Source of the DNA: CAWGET01 sp963821715
GTDB lineage: Bacteria > Bacteroidota > Ignavibacteria > Ignavibacteriales > Melioribacteraceae
DNA length: 64,000 nucleotides
Reading direction: 5' to 3'
Assembly: GCA_963821715.1 (NCBI GenBank)
Contig: CAWGET010000010.1
Coordinates: forward strand, 1-64,000
Each line of letters begins with the position of its first letter. The stretch's first letter is position 1. The position numbers and the translations under genes are program-made. Positions 9,369 through 19,100 of this stretch are shown here, piece after piece. The notes beneath the pieces are model-generated. The model saw only the letters and a program-made list of their open reading frames with translations, was not told the DNA's origin and searched no databases.

Positions 9369-10382
9369 TTAAAATTTAACTTGATATTCAATTATGAAAT
9401 TATTGCTGTTTTCAATTTCTGAGTATGATTCGTAATTGAACTTTAGCTGTGAGAAGTATTTTTCGGCAAACTGCAAAGCCACACCGATTGAAATTCTGTT
9501 TATTTCATCTTCGGTGAATTCATTATTTGCGTCATAAAAATCATATCGGATTGCAGGCATTATCCCTTTGAGAAAATCTTTTTCTACCGAAATATTATAT
9601 ATCAACGAAGAATAATAGCCGGAAGATTTTAGTTGGTAATTCGGTAAGTCTGTCTGTCTCTGCGCGAATTCCCCGCTTAAATTGAAATTGTAAAAATTGA
9701 TGTCCGCTCCGAAATCAAAAACTTTCACATCTAAACCGGAAAGTCTACCTCCATAATAATTTGCTGACAACACAACATTTTCTATCGGTTCCACAACTCC
9801 TCTGACGGAATAATTCATTGTTTTATCATTTTCGGAATTGTTTTGACCGGAACCGTTGAATAATCCCAGATAAAGGTCTAACGGTAATGTTTTAAACGAA
9901 TATGAACCCATAAAACCAATATCTCTCAACGGAGGCGTTACATTTGTGATCAACGAGCGATTGATAAAATCTATTGATGCGGCAGATTTTAAATTTTCTG
10001 TGCCGAACGGAACTTTAAATTGTCCAAGTGAAAACGATAAATTTTTAATCGGCTTTAATGTTGCCACAGCGTCAAGTAATACTTCAGAAAACTTAATAGA
10101 AGTACCGGTTACTACATCTACTCCGTTTACATTTGCAGTACTTGTATTAATCTTTCCCAAGCGTGCAAAGTCTACAAAAACTTTATATTTGGAATATTCA
10201 TTGACAGAACCTTTTACTCCAAGACGAGCCATTCGAAGAGTAAACTCCTGTTGATTTTGCACCGTCCCATTTTTATACCACGCTTTCACATATCCATATG
10301 TATTCAATGAGTTTACCGACTTATCCTGTGCTGCTACCAAACTTACGATTGCCAGGAAAGCAATTACTATTTTCTTCTTCAT
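9369..10382 (-). CDS. Outer-membrane porin, phosphate-selective porin O/P-like
   Basis: The 337-residue protein has a clean signal peptide (MKKKIVIAFLAIVSLVAAQ). It is rich in alternating amphipathic strands and ends in a C-terminal phenylalanine (YQVKF), as expected for a beta-barrel. Elements such as FSLGQFKVPFG, INRSLITNVTPP, RDIGFMGSY and YLGLFNGSGQNN match the OprO/OprP-type porin family. It likely forms a passive channel for anions or small solutes; phosphate specificity cannot be inferred from sequence alone. AAGGAG lies ten bases before the ATG. The large gap on its upstream side (10383-11246) should contain its promoter. Confidence 0.8.
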   Translation of the reverse strand: MKKKIVIAFLAIVSLVAAQDKSVNSLNTYGYVKAWYKNGTVQNQQEFTLRMARLGVKGSVNEYSKYKVFVDFARLGKINTSTANVNGVDVVTGTSIKFSEVLLDAVATLKPIKNLSFSLGQFKVPFGTENLKSAASIDFINRSLITNVTPPLRDIGFMGSYSFKTLPLDLYLGLFNGSGQNNSENDKTMNYSVRGVVEPIENVVLSANYYGGRLSGLDVKVFDFGADINFYNFNLSGEFAQRQTDLPNYQLKSSGYYSSLIYNISVEKDFLKGIMPAIRYDFYDANNEFTEDEINRISIGVALQFAEKYFSQLKFNYESYSEIENSNNFIIEYQVKF

Positions 10383-11246
10383 TTTTACTCCTTAATACTT
10401 TTTAAGATTTTGTTGAACCATTCATTTTTTCAATTTTATTATTATCTTCGTAAAAATTTATGTAGCTGTAGATAAAAGTCTTTTATTTGTAAGGTTTCTT
10501 GAATTGTTTACCGCAATTGAAGGTAAGCGGTTAGTTCGCAGGCAATTTTAATATTCAATTTTTGCTTGAAATGTTAATGCATCTGTTTTTATTTAGTATT
10601 AGGGGTAACTATAGCTTTATATTGTAAAGCAATTACTCCGCCTTCAGTTTAAGCTCTGGTTTCCAAATAATTATATCCTATTTATGATGACTTGTTATTG
10701 AAAGCTTATCTTTATGTATTTTCTTTGAATCTCTAGATTTTCTTTCTTGGAACTATAAACATATCCATCAATCTTAAAATGTATAATTTCTACTGTATAA
10801 GAACTATCCTTCAAAACTTATTTTCGAACGTTTTTATGATAAGTTTACGGTTAATAGAAAAAAGTTTTAAGTTCTTTTTATATTAGCTGGAAGCTTATGG
10901 AAACCCACTCCATATTTGTAGCGAACCTACGGGACATAAAATGATAACCATTTAAATACAACAGGTGAAGACTTTTTTTTATAACAAGTTGTCCCAGTAT
11001 AACTAAGTTTTCGCTTTATTTAGTTTTTAAAATAAAGAAGATAGTAGGTAAGATTTTTCTTGTTTCTTATAAGATAAGTGGTATCTTAACTTCAGATTAA
11101 TTTTTAATAAATTGTTCGGATATATTACGAATTTACCAATCAAAGGATTCTTCAGTTTATTACATCTCCAACATAAACATCATTTGGTAATCCATATCGA
11201 GAGAAACTCTAGGATATTTATATCATATTATTTATGAGGTTTTAAT
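10383..11246. other. 864-base sparse intergenic region
   Basis: No convincing complete gene is seen. On the minus strand, 10695-10814 is open for 39 codons from a TTG, with protein-like content (YTVEIIHFKIDGYVYSSKKEN), but it has no ribosome site and is bounded by stops, so it may be a gene fragment. A short inverted repeat ACCGC / GCGGT lies near 10510-10532. The first 60-100 bases should hold the porin promoter. Confidence 0.5.
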
Positions 11247-11357
11247 ATGAAAGCTGTGCTAGACGTGTTTTATTATAGATTGTTATTAATAGCAACGGTA
11301 TTAGGTATTATGGGGGTTTTCACTCTATATTTAACATTGATATCTTATATTCAGTAG
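11247..11357 (+). CDS. Possible 36-residue membrane peptide
   Basis: ATG at 11247 is preceded by ATGAGGT, a reasonable ribosome site six bases upstream. The 36-residue product starts MKAVLDVFYYR, continues with one hydrophobic helix (LLLIATVLGIMGVFTLYLTLI) and ends SYIQ. This is the layout of a small single-pass membrane protein. It lies in otherwise gene-poor DNA and converges on the SpoIIAA-like gene with only ten bases between them. I do not recognise it. Base composition in this AT-rich stretch could give a hydrophobic frame by chance, so confidence is moderate. Confidence 0.4.
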   Translation: MKAVLDVFYYRLLLIATVLGIMGVFTLYLTLISYIQ

Positions 11358-11367
11358 CTAATAGAAT

Positions 11368-11748
11368 TTATTGTCCGCTTAGAAGCCATTGTACCGCCGC
11401 GTTCTCAGTGTAAAAGGGTTCCGATTTATAAAAATTATCTTTTGAGTGTACCAAAGTTGGAATGATTACGTCTTTTTCGTTTTGTGTCACAATAGCAATT
11501 TTAGTATTCCTGAAGATTTCTAAATTGTTTTTATAGTATTCTATTATTTTGGGATATTCCCTATAACTCATATTAAACGTTGCTTTTCTGTAGTCTAATA
11601 GAAATCTCTTAGTTCCTTCAGGAATTAAATTTTTAACTTTTGCAAGCTCCCACGAAGATTCAATATCTTTTATAGTTATATCACCAAAATAAAACTTATA
11701 AAGTATACCGTGTTTTCTATCGAAGCGATAATCAAATTTCTCATTCAT
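11368..11748 (-). CDS. SpoIIAA/STAS-like small protein
   Basis: The 126-residue soluble protein resembles the SpoIIAA-like (STAS/SEC14-type) family often found as single genes in the Bacteroidota group. An N-terminal beta pair (FDYRFDRKHGILYKFYFG) is followed by a helix, a core strand RFLLDYRKA, another helix, strand TKIAIVTQ, and the closing element YTENAAVQWLL, where this family usually has an AxxWL helix. Its function is unknown; related proteins are thought to bind lipids or act as partner-switching antagonists. No regulator or kinase partner is adjacent. There is no strong ribosome site in front of the ATG. Confidence 0.6.
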   Translation of the reverse strand: MNEKFDYRFDRKHGILYKFYFGDITIKDIESSWELAKVKNLIPEGTKRFLLDYRKATFNMSYREYPKIIEYYKNNLEIFRNTKIAIVTQNEKDVIIPTLVHSKDNFYKSEPFYTENAAVQWLLSGQ

Positions 11749-12009
11749 TTATTTATCTATCCGAAGTAAGTTTTACAACGTAATGAAATTTATATTAATA
11801 AGATCATTTCAACTAGAAAAATAAGGTAGTAAAAAATTGTTTATTAATGCAAACTCTAAATTACCCGATGTATGAAACTTCATGATCAACAGGGAAATAT
11901 ATTTTAATGCTTCACACCTTTTTCAAATGCTATTACCTGAAGGACAAATTGAAGTAGAATAGTCCAGAATAGACCGATTTTTCTAAATGATGAGAATTCT
12001 TTAAAATAG

Positions 12010-12043
12010 AAAAGCCCGAATTTGGCTTGTTTTCGGGCTTTTT
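12010..12043 (-). terminator. Terminator downstream of tRNA-Lys
   Basis: The stem AAAAGCCCGAA / TTCGGGCTTTT surrounds an 11-base loop. On the minus strand it directly follows the tRNA 3' end and is succeeded by a T-rich run, as in a rho-independent terminator. It could also work in the other direction. Confidence 0.75.
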
Positions 12044-12045
12044 AG

Positions 12046-12118
12046 TGCACCCTGCCGGGGTCGAACCGGCGACCTGCTGATTAAGAGTCAGATGCTCTGC
12101 CAACTGAGCTAAGGGTGC
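12046..12118 (-). tRNA. tRNA-Lys (anticodon CUU)
   Basis: The 73-base cloverleaf folds fully. The acceptor stem is GCACCCT / AGGGTGC with discriminator A, the D arm starts GCTCAGTTGGCAGAGC, the anticodon loop is CTCTTAA with anticodon CTT flanked by a CTGA/TCAG stem, and the T arm contains GGTTCGACCCC. It decodes AAG. The 3' CCA is not encoded, so it is added after transcription. It stands alone, with its own terminator. Confidence 0.97.
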
Positions 12119-12250
12119 TCTTAAAAATAAGGATTTTTGCAATTCTTTCAAATTCATTTCGTTCCAATCTAATTTTATCTCTTAACTTTTTTCTTTTTTG
12201 CTTTTATTCTTATATTATCATTAATTCTATCAATTACTAAAGAGGAACTT

Positions 12251-12874
12251 ATGGCTGAATTAAACACCAACAAAAAGAAGAAACCAATCGTAACATGGGT
12301 AATATTTGGAGTTATAATCGTTGTTATAGCTGTTTGGCTTATCACTTCTTTAAGCGACGAACCGAAGCTGGTTGACGTGAAAGGCGAAGAAGAAGAATAC
12401 GGAACCGAATTGCGGCAAAACGACACCGAGCAGATTTATACCGAATTTACTTCGTTTATAGAAGATAGCGCAGAATCTCTCGATATGGGAATTCATCATC
12501 ATTATACCAGCCGCGGAATAGCGCTGCTTTCTTCTACTTTGGAATTTTTAGCCGAGAATATTGGAGTGAACACTCAGAACTCACAAAACGAACTGGTTCA
12601 AAAATCTAATGCCATCGAACAAGATCCTTATTCTACCGAACATGCCGGAACCATTAAAGAAGCATTTTTAAGCGCAGTCGATATTCTTGAAGAATTGCAG
12701 GAAGAACGTTTTCAAAATATGAGCCAGGACGTGGGGGAACTTAGACAGATTGCGGAATCTCTATCCGACGAGGATCTTACTCTCGACCAGAAAGAGAAGG
12801 TGAAAAATTTCTTTGAAAAATCCGCAAATGTAGTTTCTTTGATGATGCAGAGATTGCAAGGAGAGCTTGGTTGA
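12251..12874 (+). CDS. Membrane-anchored helical hypothetical protein
   Basis: The 207-residue protein has a lysine-rich N-terminus (KKKK), one membrane segment at about 13-34 (VTWVIFGVIIVVIAVWLI) and an acidic, largely helical extracytoplasmic domain. That domain has stretches such as AILEELQEE and EKVKNFFEKSANVVSLMMQRL, and one HHHH-like patch (GIHHHYTS near 82) that could bind metal. GAGGAAC lies just before the ATG. It stands alone and ends at a strong bidirectional terminator facing the MscS/CorA operon. I do not recognise a family; an uncleaved anchor with a periplasmic helical bundle is the most that can be said. Confidence 0.7.
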   Translation: MAELNTNKKKKPIVTWVIFGVIIVVIAVWLITSLSDEPKLVDVKGEEEEYGTELRQNDTEQIYTEFTSFIEDSAESLDMGIHHHYTSRGIALLSSTLEFLAENIGVNTQNSQNELVQKSNAIEQDPYSTEHAGTIKEAFLSAVDILEELQEERFQNMSQDVGELRQIAESLSDEDLTLDQKEKVKNFFEKSANVVSLMMQRLQGELG

Positions 12875-12923
12875 TTATAAAAAATTGATACAGAATATCA
12901 GAATATTTGAATTTTTGATTTTT

Positions 12924-12969
12924 AAAAAAATGCGATCGGAGAAATAACTTTTTACCGATCGCATTTTTT
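12924..12969. terminator. Bidirectional rho-independent terminator
   Basis: A perfect inverted repeat (AAATGCGATCGG / CCGATCGCATTT) with a 15-base loop is flanked by A7 on one side and T6 on the other. It lies between convergent genes ending at 12874 (+) and 12971 (-) and can serve both. Confidence 0.9.
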
Positions 12970-12970
12970 C

Positions 12971-14044
12971 TTAGTTTACTTCTTCTTTCATTCCTTCTGA
13001 ATCATTTTCTTTATTCATATAAAGTGTCTGTGTCGGGTATGCGAATTCAATTCCGCGCTTCTCAAATTCTTCATAAATTTTCAAATTTATTTCCTGCTGT
13101 ATGTCCATATATTTATTATAGTCGGAAGCTAATACATAATAAACAGTTTCAAAGTTCAGACTAAAATCTCCGTATCCTTTAAAATGCGAACGGTCAAACA
13201 TCGTCATATCTATAGCATTTATTGTTTCTTTAATTATGTTAGGTATCTCTTTTACTTGATCGTATTTTGTCTGATAAATAACTCCGATCGAAAATACTAC
13301 TCTTCGTTTTTCCATTCTTTTATAATTGTGAACAATCGAATTTGTAAGATTAGAATTCGAAATGATTATCTGTTCTCCCGAGAGACTTCTTATCCTTGTT
13401 GATTTAACTCCGATTTTTTCTACTGATCCGAGTTTATCATTGAATATCAGAAAATCGCCAATCTCAAAAGGTTTATCAAAGAAAATTGTAAAGTAACTGA
13501 AGAGATCTCCGAGTACGGCTTGTGCTGCCAATGCAACGGCTATACCTCCAATTCCAAGCCCGGCAACAATTGAAGAAATTTCAAATCCGAGATTATCGAG
13601 GAGAAAAATTAAACCGATAATCCAGGTGAGAAAATTTATAAAAGAAAGAAGGGGCCTTATTCTGTTTTGGTCTTCCGGACGCTTTTCTTTTTCGAGATAT
13701 CTCATTATAAAAAAGTTTATAGAAAACGCGGCAAACCGAACAATAAAATAAGTGCCTAAAATTATGTAAAGAATTCTAAATATTTTGTTCACTTCGGGTG
13801 GAAAAGTTAAATATTGAATACCAATGTAAATCACTCCGAGATATAAAATAGGAATAACAAACTTTTTTATACCTTTGATGATGAACCTATAAAATGAAAC
13901 CTCTTTAACTTCCTTCTGAGCTTTTTTATCTACTATTGCTTTTACTATATGGATGAGAATTATTCCGGCAATAATAATAGCAACCGCTATTAATATGTTT
14001 TCAACACTATTTCCGTAAAATTCCCGCTGCAAAAAATCTTTCAT
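12971..14044 (-). CDS. MscS-family mechanosensitive channel
   Basis: The 357-residue membrane protein has an N-terminal helix (about 16-37), two or three further transmembrane helices, then the MscS core. The pore helix is GLGIGGIAVALAAQAVLGD and the beta domain starts FFDKPFEIGDFLIF, followed by GVKSTRIRSLSGEQIIISN, the usual MscS_TM plus beta-barrel signature. It would open under membrane tension and release solutes at osmotic downshock. It is the last gene of the four-gene operon starting at 19143, 38 bases after corA, with GGAGGA upstream of its ATG. It differs clearly from the other MscS in the same operon (no cleavable signal, more N-terminal helices), so it is not a recent duplicate. 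Confidence 0.92.
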   Translation of the reverse strand: MKDFLQREFYGNSVENILIAVAIIIAGIILIHIVKAIVDKKAQKEVKEVSFYRFIIKGIKKFVIPILYLGVIYIGIQYLTFPPEVNKIFRILYIILGTYFIVRFAAFSINFFIMRYLEKEKRPEDQNRIRPLLSFINFLTWIIGLIFLLDNLGFEISSIVAGLGIGGIAVALAAQAVLGDLFSYFTIFFDKPFEIGDFLIFNDKLGSVEKIGVKSTRIRSLSGEQIIISNSNLTNSIVHNYKRMEKRRVVFSIGVIYQTKYDQVKEIPNIIKETINAIDMTMFDRSHFKGYGDFSLNFETVYYVLASDYNKYMDIQQEINLKIYEEFEKRGIEFAYPTQTLYMNKENDSEGMKEEVN

Positions 14045-14082
14045 AAAAACTAGTTCCTCCCGTTTTATCTACTCTTAAAAAT

Positions 14083-15183
14083 TTATATCCAATCTTTCCT
14101 TTTAAAAAAGATGATCAAGCTAACGGCAATTATAAACATCAACCCCATTATAGTCGGGTAACCGTACTTCCATTCCAACTCCGGCATATAAATAAAATTC
14201 ATCCCGTAAATTCCTACTATAAACGTAAGCGGTATGAAAATAGTTGCAATTACAGTTAGGACTTTCATCACTTCATTCATACGATGACTTAGACTTGAAA
14301 AATAAAGGTCGAGCAAAGATGAAGTGGAATCCAAAAAGGAGTCCATCAAATCAACAATCTCCACAACGTGATCGTGAGTATCTTTTAAATAGATGGAAGC
14401 GTTTTGGCTTATGAACTTTTGATTATTTCTATCCAGATTGGAAAGAATATCGCGAAGCGGACTTACCTTTATTCTTATACTATGTAATTCTTTTTTTAAA
14501 AACTGTGCCTTGTCTAATTTTTCTTTGGAAGGATCTTCCAAAATTTCATTTCTCAAAGTTTCAACGAAATCGAAAATTTCTTCCGACATCACAAAATAAT
14601 TATCTACAATAATATCAATTAAAACATAAAAAAGATAGTCCGGTGGAGACTGCCTGAACACATTAAGTCCCGTTCTTATCCGTTCGTAAACTCCTGTGTA
14701 AAAATCGTTCCGCTCATCCTGAAAGGAAAGAAGGAAATCAGCGCCTATAATCAGACTTATCTGCTCGAACTGCGCACACATTTCATTGTTTAAATTTATT
14801 CTTCTCAGAGCAGCGTAAATATAATTTTCGTAAACATCCAATTTCGGTCTCTGCTCAATATTTAGAATATCTTCAAGCGTAAGTTCGTGAATTTTGAAAA
14901 GCTCGCCGAATTTTTTTAATAACTCAACATCGCCAATACCTATAACATTTATCCATTTATTTGCGGCAGTCGAATTTTTGTAGAGAGTTCTTACCTCTTC
15001 GAACGAGTTAACTTCGCTCGAACTATAACTATCGTTATCGTATTCCGTAAAAATAATTTTTGTTTTCTGATCTTCTTTTTCACCAAAATAGATAAGGGTT
15101 CCGGGAGGTTTGCCTACTTTAATGCGTTTCGATTTTTTTTTCTTTAGTCCAACTCCGGTTAAAATTTTATTATGAAGTTTCAT
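14083..15183 (-). CDS. corA: CorA-family magnesium/cobalt transporter
   Basis: The 366-residue protein has the CorA plan: a large cytosolic N-terminal alpha/beta funnel domain (about 1-300), a long stalk helix, the first membrane helix (VIATIFIPLTFIVGIYGMNF) carrying the YGMN selectivity signature at about 328-331, and a second membrane helix (YPTIMGLMFIIAVSLIIFF) ending in a basic tail. It works as a pentameric Mg2+ (or Co2+/Ni2+) channel gated by cytosolic Mg2+. Its start overlaps the end of the preceding MscS gene by 14 bases with no separate ribosome site, which implies translational coupling. CorA flanked by two mechanosensitive channels suggests a shared role in ion and turgor balance. 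Confidence 0.93.
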   Translation of the reverse strand: MKLHNKILTGVGLKKKKSKRIKVGKPPGTLIYFGEKEDQKTKIIFTEYDNDSYSSSEVNSFEEVRTLYKNSTAANKWINVIGIGDVELLKKFGELFKIHELTLEDILNIEQRPKLDVYENYIYAALRRINLNNEMCAQFEQISLIIGADFLLSFQDERNDFYTGVYERIRTGLNVFRQSPPDYLFYVLIDIIVDNYFVMSEEIFDFVETLRNEILEDPSKEKLDKAQFLKKELHSIRIKVSPLRDILSNLDRNNQKFISQNASIYLKDTHDHVVEIVDLMDSFLDSTSSLLDLYFSSLSHRMNEVMKVLTVIATIFIPLTFIVGIYGMNFIYMPELEWKYGYPTIMGLMFIIAVSLIIFFKRKDWI

Positions 15184-16126
15184 TTACAGGAAGTCCGTTT
15201 AATTCTTCTTTATTAATTATTTTTCTATCCAGCATTTCTTTAATCGTAATTTCGGTCATTTCACTTAAGAAAGGAAATTCATAACGGATGTCAAGTACAT
15301 AAGCTTTCAAACGCATTTTTAACACCGATCTGTTCTGAAAAATTTCATTCTTAAAAATTACAACAACCGGCTTATTAAGATAAATATATTTGGAAACCTG
15401 TGCCGCTTTCACCGCAATTTCCCTCGCAACTTCCGTGTTAATGTAAACCGGAAGAAAAATTTCGGCTACAACCTGGCAGTATGCGGCTCCGCTATTCGCA
15501 TTTGAAATTGAATGTGTCATTATTTCCCCGTTCGGAACGCTGACTTCAGAATCGTCCGGTGTTACAAGACGGATGGATCTGAGTCCGATACTCAATACTT
15601 CACCGTAATATCCGCCTATTTGGATTTTGTCCCCCACTTGAAATGGCCGGTCGAACAAAATCATTATTCCCCCGAAAATATTTTTAAGCAGATCCTGCGC
15701 CGCGAACCCAACCGCAATTCCAAGCGATCCTGTGATAAGCAGAACAGTTTCGATAGGCGGAGAAAAAATTCCTACCACAATTATCAGAAGAATCGCAAGC
15801 CAAACGCCAATCCTGAAAACCGGTATCAAACCTTTAATGGTTATCCTGTAAGCGATGCTTCTTTCGGAAATTGAGTTTAGGATATAAGTTATAAGTTTGA
15901 TGAGAATGAAACCGACTATAAAGACAAAGAGGGAGAGCATAATTTTCGCCGGTGTAAAAATTTTATTTATTCCTTCGTCCGCTGCGGATGCCGTGGAATC
16001 TATTCCGGATTGAACAGAATTATCTCCGACAATTTCTACCTGCAAAGTGTCCCGGGTCGAAATCTGTGCCTGGGAAATTTGAGGTAATAGGATTACAATC
16101 AAAAATATTAAAGTTAATAATTTCAT
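15170..16126 (-). CDS. MscS-family mechanosensitive channel with signal peptide
   Basis: The 318-residue protein begins with a cleavable signal (LLTLIFLIVILLPQISQAQ) and a short periplasmic segment. Two membrane helices (about 60-80 and 104-125) precede the MscS pore helix (LLITGSLGIAVGFAAQDLL). The beta domain follows (FDRPFQVGDKIQIGGYYG, then VPNGEIMTHSISNANSG) and an alpha/beta vestibule. It is smaller than the second MscS of this operon. It starts eight bases after the 1002-residue coiled-coil gene (AAGGAA ribosome site) and its end overlaps corA. It is predicted to be a tension-gated channel, possibly ion-selective, since minimal MscS members vary in conductance. Confidence 0.92.
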   Translation of the reverse strand: MKLLTLIFLIVILLPQISQAQISTRDTLQVEIVGDNSVQSGIDSTASAADEGINKIFTPAKIMLSLFVFIVGFILIKLITYILNSISERSIAYRITIKGLIPVFRIGVWLAILLIIVVGIFSPPIETVLLITGSLGIAVGFAAQDLLKNIFGGIMILFDRPFQVGDKIQIGGYYGEVLSIGLRSIRLVTPDDSEVSVPNGEIMTHSISNANSGAAYCQVVAEIFLPVYINTEVAREIAVKAAQVSKYIYLNKPVVVIFKNEIFQNRSVLKMRLKAYVLDIRYEFPFLSEMTEITIKEMLDRKIINKEELNGLPVNETS

Positions 16127-16134
16127 TTCGTTCC

Positions 16135-19100
16135 TTAATGAATAATATTCTTATCACGCAGAAGATTGATAACCTGCCCGTACAATAAGAAATTAACTTT
16201 GTAAACATTCCTGTTTACCACTACAATCCCGTCGTCCGCCAATCCGTAAAGATGAAGCCTGCTTACTTCTTCGGATTGATTGAAAACTAAGCTATGCTCC
16301 TCGATTGTTAAACCTTCGTGAAGTATGAGAGACATCAGCGTGAATAATTTTTTTTCATCCAGATTTTTGATGAATGAAAAGTCGAGATCTTTTAACGAGG
16401 TAATCTGAAGTTCTTCTTCTTTCAAATTTTTAATTGACCGGAGCCATAACAATTGAGCTAATGCAAGATTACTGTTTGAATTTTTATTTAACAGCGAAAA
16501 ATATTTCTTAGACAAAAACTCCTGCTGTTCTTTTTCCGTCAACTTTTTAAAGCTTTTACTTTTCTTATCTTCTTCAGCGGGAAGAAAATGAAGATTATAT
16601 CCGCTGACACTATGCCTTTTCATTATAGTCTTTTCAATTTCCTCATCGCTTAAATCTTGAAGTTTAATGATGAAGGAAAAATAATCGCTTATGTTAAGCA
16701 CTTTATCCAGATAATGCCAGCTATAAGTGTTGCAAGTTACGATCCAAAAAATATTTTTATGAGTAACTGAAATAATTTCAAACATTTTTTTAAGAGCAGT
16801 AAAACCGGTAACCGTGCGTAAAAACACTTCTTCAAAATTTTCAAGTATAATTATTTTTTTTGACGATGAGGAAATTACCTTCTCCACGGCTTCATCCAAA
16901 TTTTCAGAACCTGCGTCTTCAAAAATTTCTGAAATCAATCCGCTAAGTCTTTCTATTGTAAAAATATTTTCATTCACGGCTTTCCGTACAACGGGAATAC
17001 TTTTATCGAATTCCGGCAACGCGAAATTCAAAACCGTGGAAGCGCCCGCGCCTTTTTCGCCTATTAAAACCGTTGAAGAGAATCTTCCCTCCTGCCAATT
17101 ATTGTAAGCCCTTGCAACTGTGGCTAATTCATCTTCCCTGTTTATCCGGAAGCGTTCATCTTTAAGCGCCTCTTGTTTGAAAAGCCTCTGATAAACAATC
17201 GGCATCTGACTGAAAATTTTTTCTGTCTCAGCCAGAAAGTCGGTAGTTTCAACCGATATTTCGTGCGGCAGCGCTCCGATGCCTAAACGCTTTCTCACTC
17301 CGGATATGAAAGCACCACTTTCTTTGAATCCTGTCTTTATAAATTCAAGCGCCTTGGGAAGAAAATTTTTTGCCGCGGAAGTTCCATCCTCTAAATTTTT
17401 CTTTATCCGTGCGGATGTTTTTTCTTTAGATACTCGTATTTTAAGGCTTAGCAGCTCTTCTGTATTTTTCAGTTCGCGGATCTCTCCGCCGAACTTATAA
17501 ACGTTTTCTTTAATTTTGATGAGAAGATTATTTGCAGCTTCCGATATTCTGGTTTTTAATTCTTCGCTTTTCAGCTCCGCGCGGGAAATTCCTTCAATTG
17601 CCACATCGATAATTTCTTCGGAGGATTTTTCTCCTTCCTGTTCAATTAGTGAAATGGCAGTTTCAAGGTTGTAATCCGTCACCTGACTTATTTCAATAAT
17701 TTTAGCGCTTTGCCTCTTTAGTTCAATATCGGCGCCGTAAATTAAAGCGCTGTTGTTTTTTGTGAGATGATAAAGAGCAGTTGATTTTATTATATCGCGC
17801 AGTTGAATAACATTTATATCATTCTGTTTGATATCCTTATTTATATCTTCTTTCCGCACTACTTTAACTTCTTCGGAAACGGAATTTACTTTTTCTTCAA
17901 TTTGGACGGAAAGATCTTTAAGCGGGTCGAGCAAATTATCCACCGGAAGAATATCAACGAAAGGAAGAATTATCTGGTTGTTCAATTTATCTTCGAGAAA
18001 TATTTTTTCTTTCTCTATTCTTCTCTTAAGCCCTACAATATTTTCCGGCGTTTCGTTCAGCCGGATTTTGGATTCCTCCAGATTTTGAAAGATCGTTTCA
18101 AAATGCTCAACTATTTTTTTTGTCAGCCGCTCTTCAACTTTTTGTTCGGAATTTTGCAAGTAATCGAACGATGAATAAACTGTATTTGAGATCTCTTCCA
18201 ATAAAATTATTTTTTCCAGAACAGCAGTTTCGTAATAATAAAAGGTCCTTTGAAATCCAAGATACTTTTTGTTCAGCTTATTCAGACATTTCTGCAAACG
18301 CTGCGTTGAGTATTTCCTTCGCGGATATTCCACGGTTCCCGCTGCTTTATATGTTTCAGCGATGATAGAAAATTGTTCTTCGGCAATTTTTTCAATTTCA
18401 TTTCGGTTTCTTTCTGCCCGTTCATCAAGTTCCCGTTTAAATTCATCAAACTCTTCTTCGTAAAAACGGTCTACTTTTTCATCACCCACAAAATATTTAT
18501 AAATCTCGTCGTCAAGTCTGTTTAATATTTCCCAATGTTTAAGGTAGTTTCGCTCAATTACTTCCGTGGTTTCTTTTTCTAATTCAACAAGTTTTTCTTT
18601 TAACAGACAAAACAGATGAAACTCTATAAATTCTTTGAAGAATATCTTTTTCGTCCAATTGTAATCGCGAGTTTCTTTTTTAAATATTTTTTTAACAAAA
18701 TTTTGTGAAATGAAAACCGGTTTATAGGAAATGAACGCGGCTTTCTTGATGTTGTTCAGAGATTTAATGTAGAAAGTTTTTTCGGAAGTTGAAAAATTCT
18801 CATCCGTCTGGGTTTCAATTATTTTTTCCGGCAGATCTTCGGTCGCGGTTTTCAAACCCTCTATAAAAGAAGAAAATTTTTCTTCGAAGAGGGCTTTATC
18901 TCCGCCGGGCAGTTTTTTTTGATAAGCTTTTATAACATCGGAAGTGAAAATTTTAACAATCATCGGCGAAACCCGGGCGCCCTCACTGTTATCTTCAAAT
19001 TTAAATTTCAGATCTAATACAAGATCTTTTATATTCGATGAAAATTCTGTGTGGGCAACAAGATTTTTATTCAGCGCCGGAATAAAATTTGCTCTGAGTG

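Noticed and set aside
11933..12157. 74-codon minus-strand frame across the tRNA
   Set aside because: It is the translation of tRNA-Lys and its terminator (QLAEHLTLNQQVAGSTPAG is the familiar tRNA artefact), not a gene.
15512..15874. 120-codon plus-strand frame inside the MscS gene
   Set aside because: It is antisense to a conserved MscS core and is a composition artefact.
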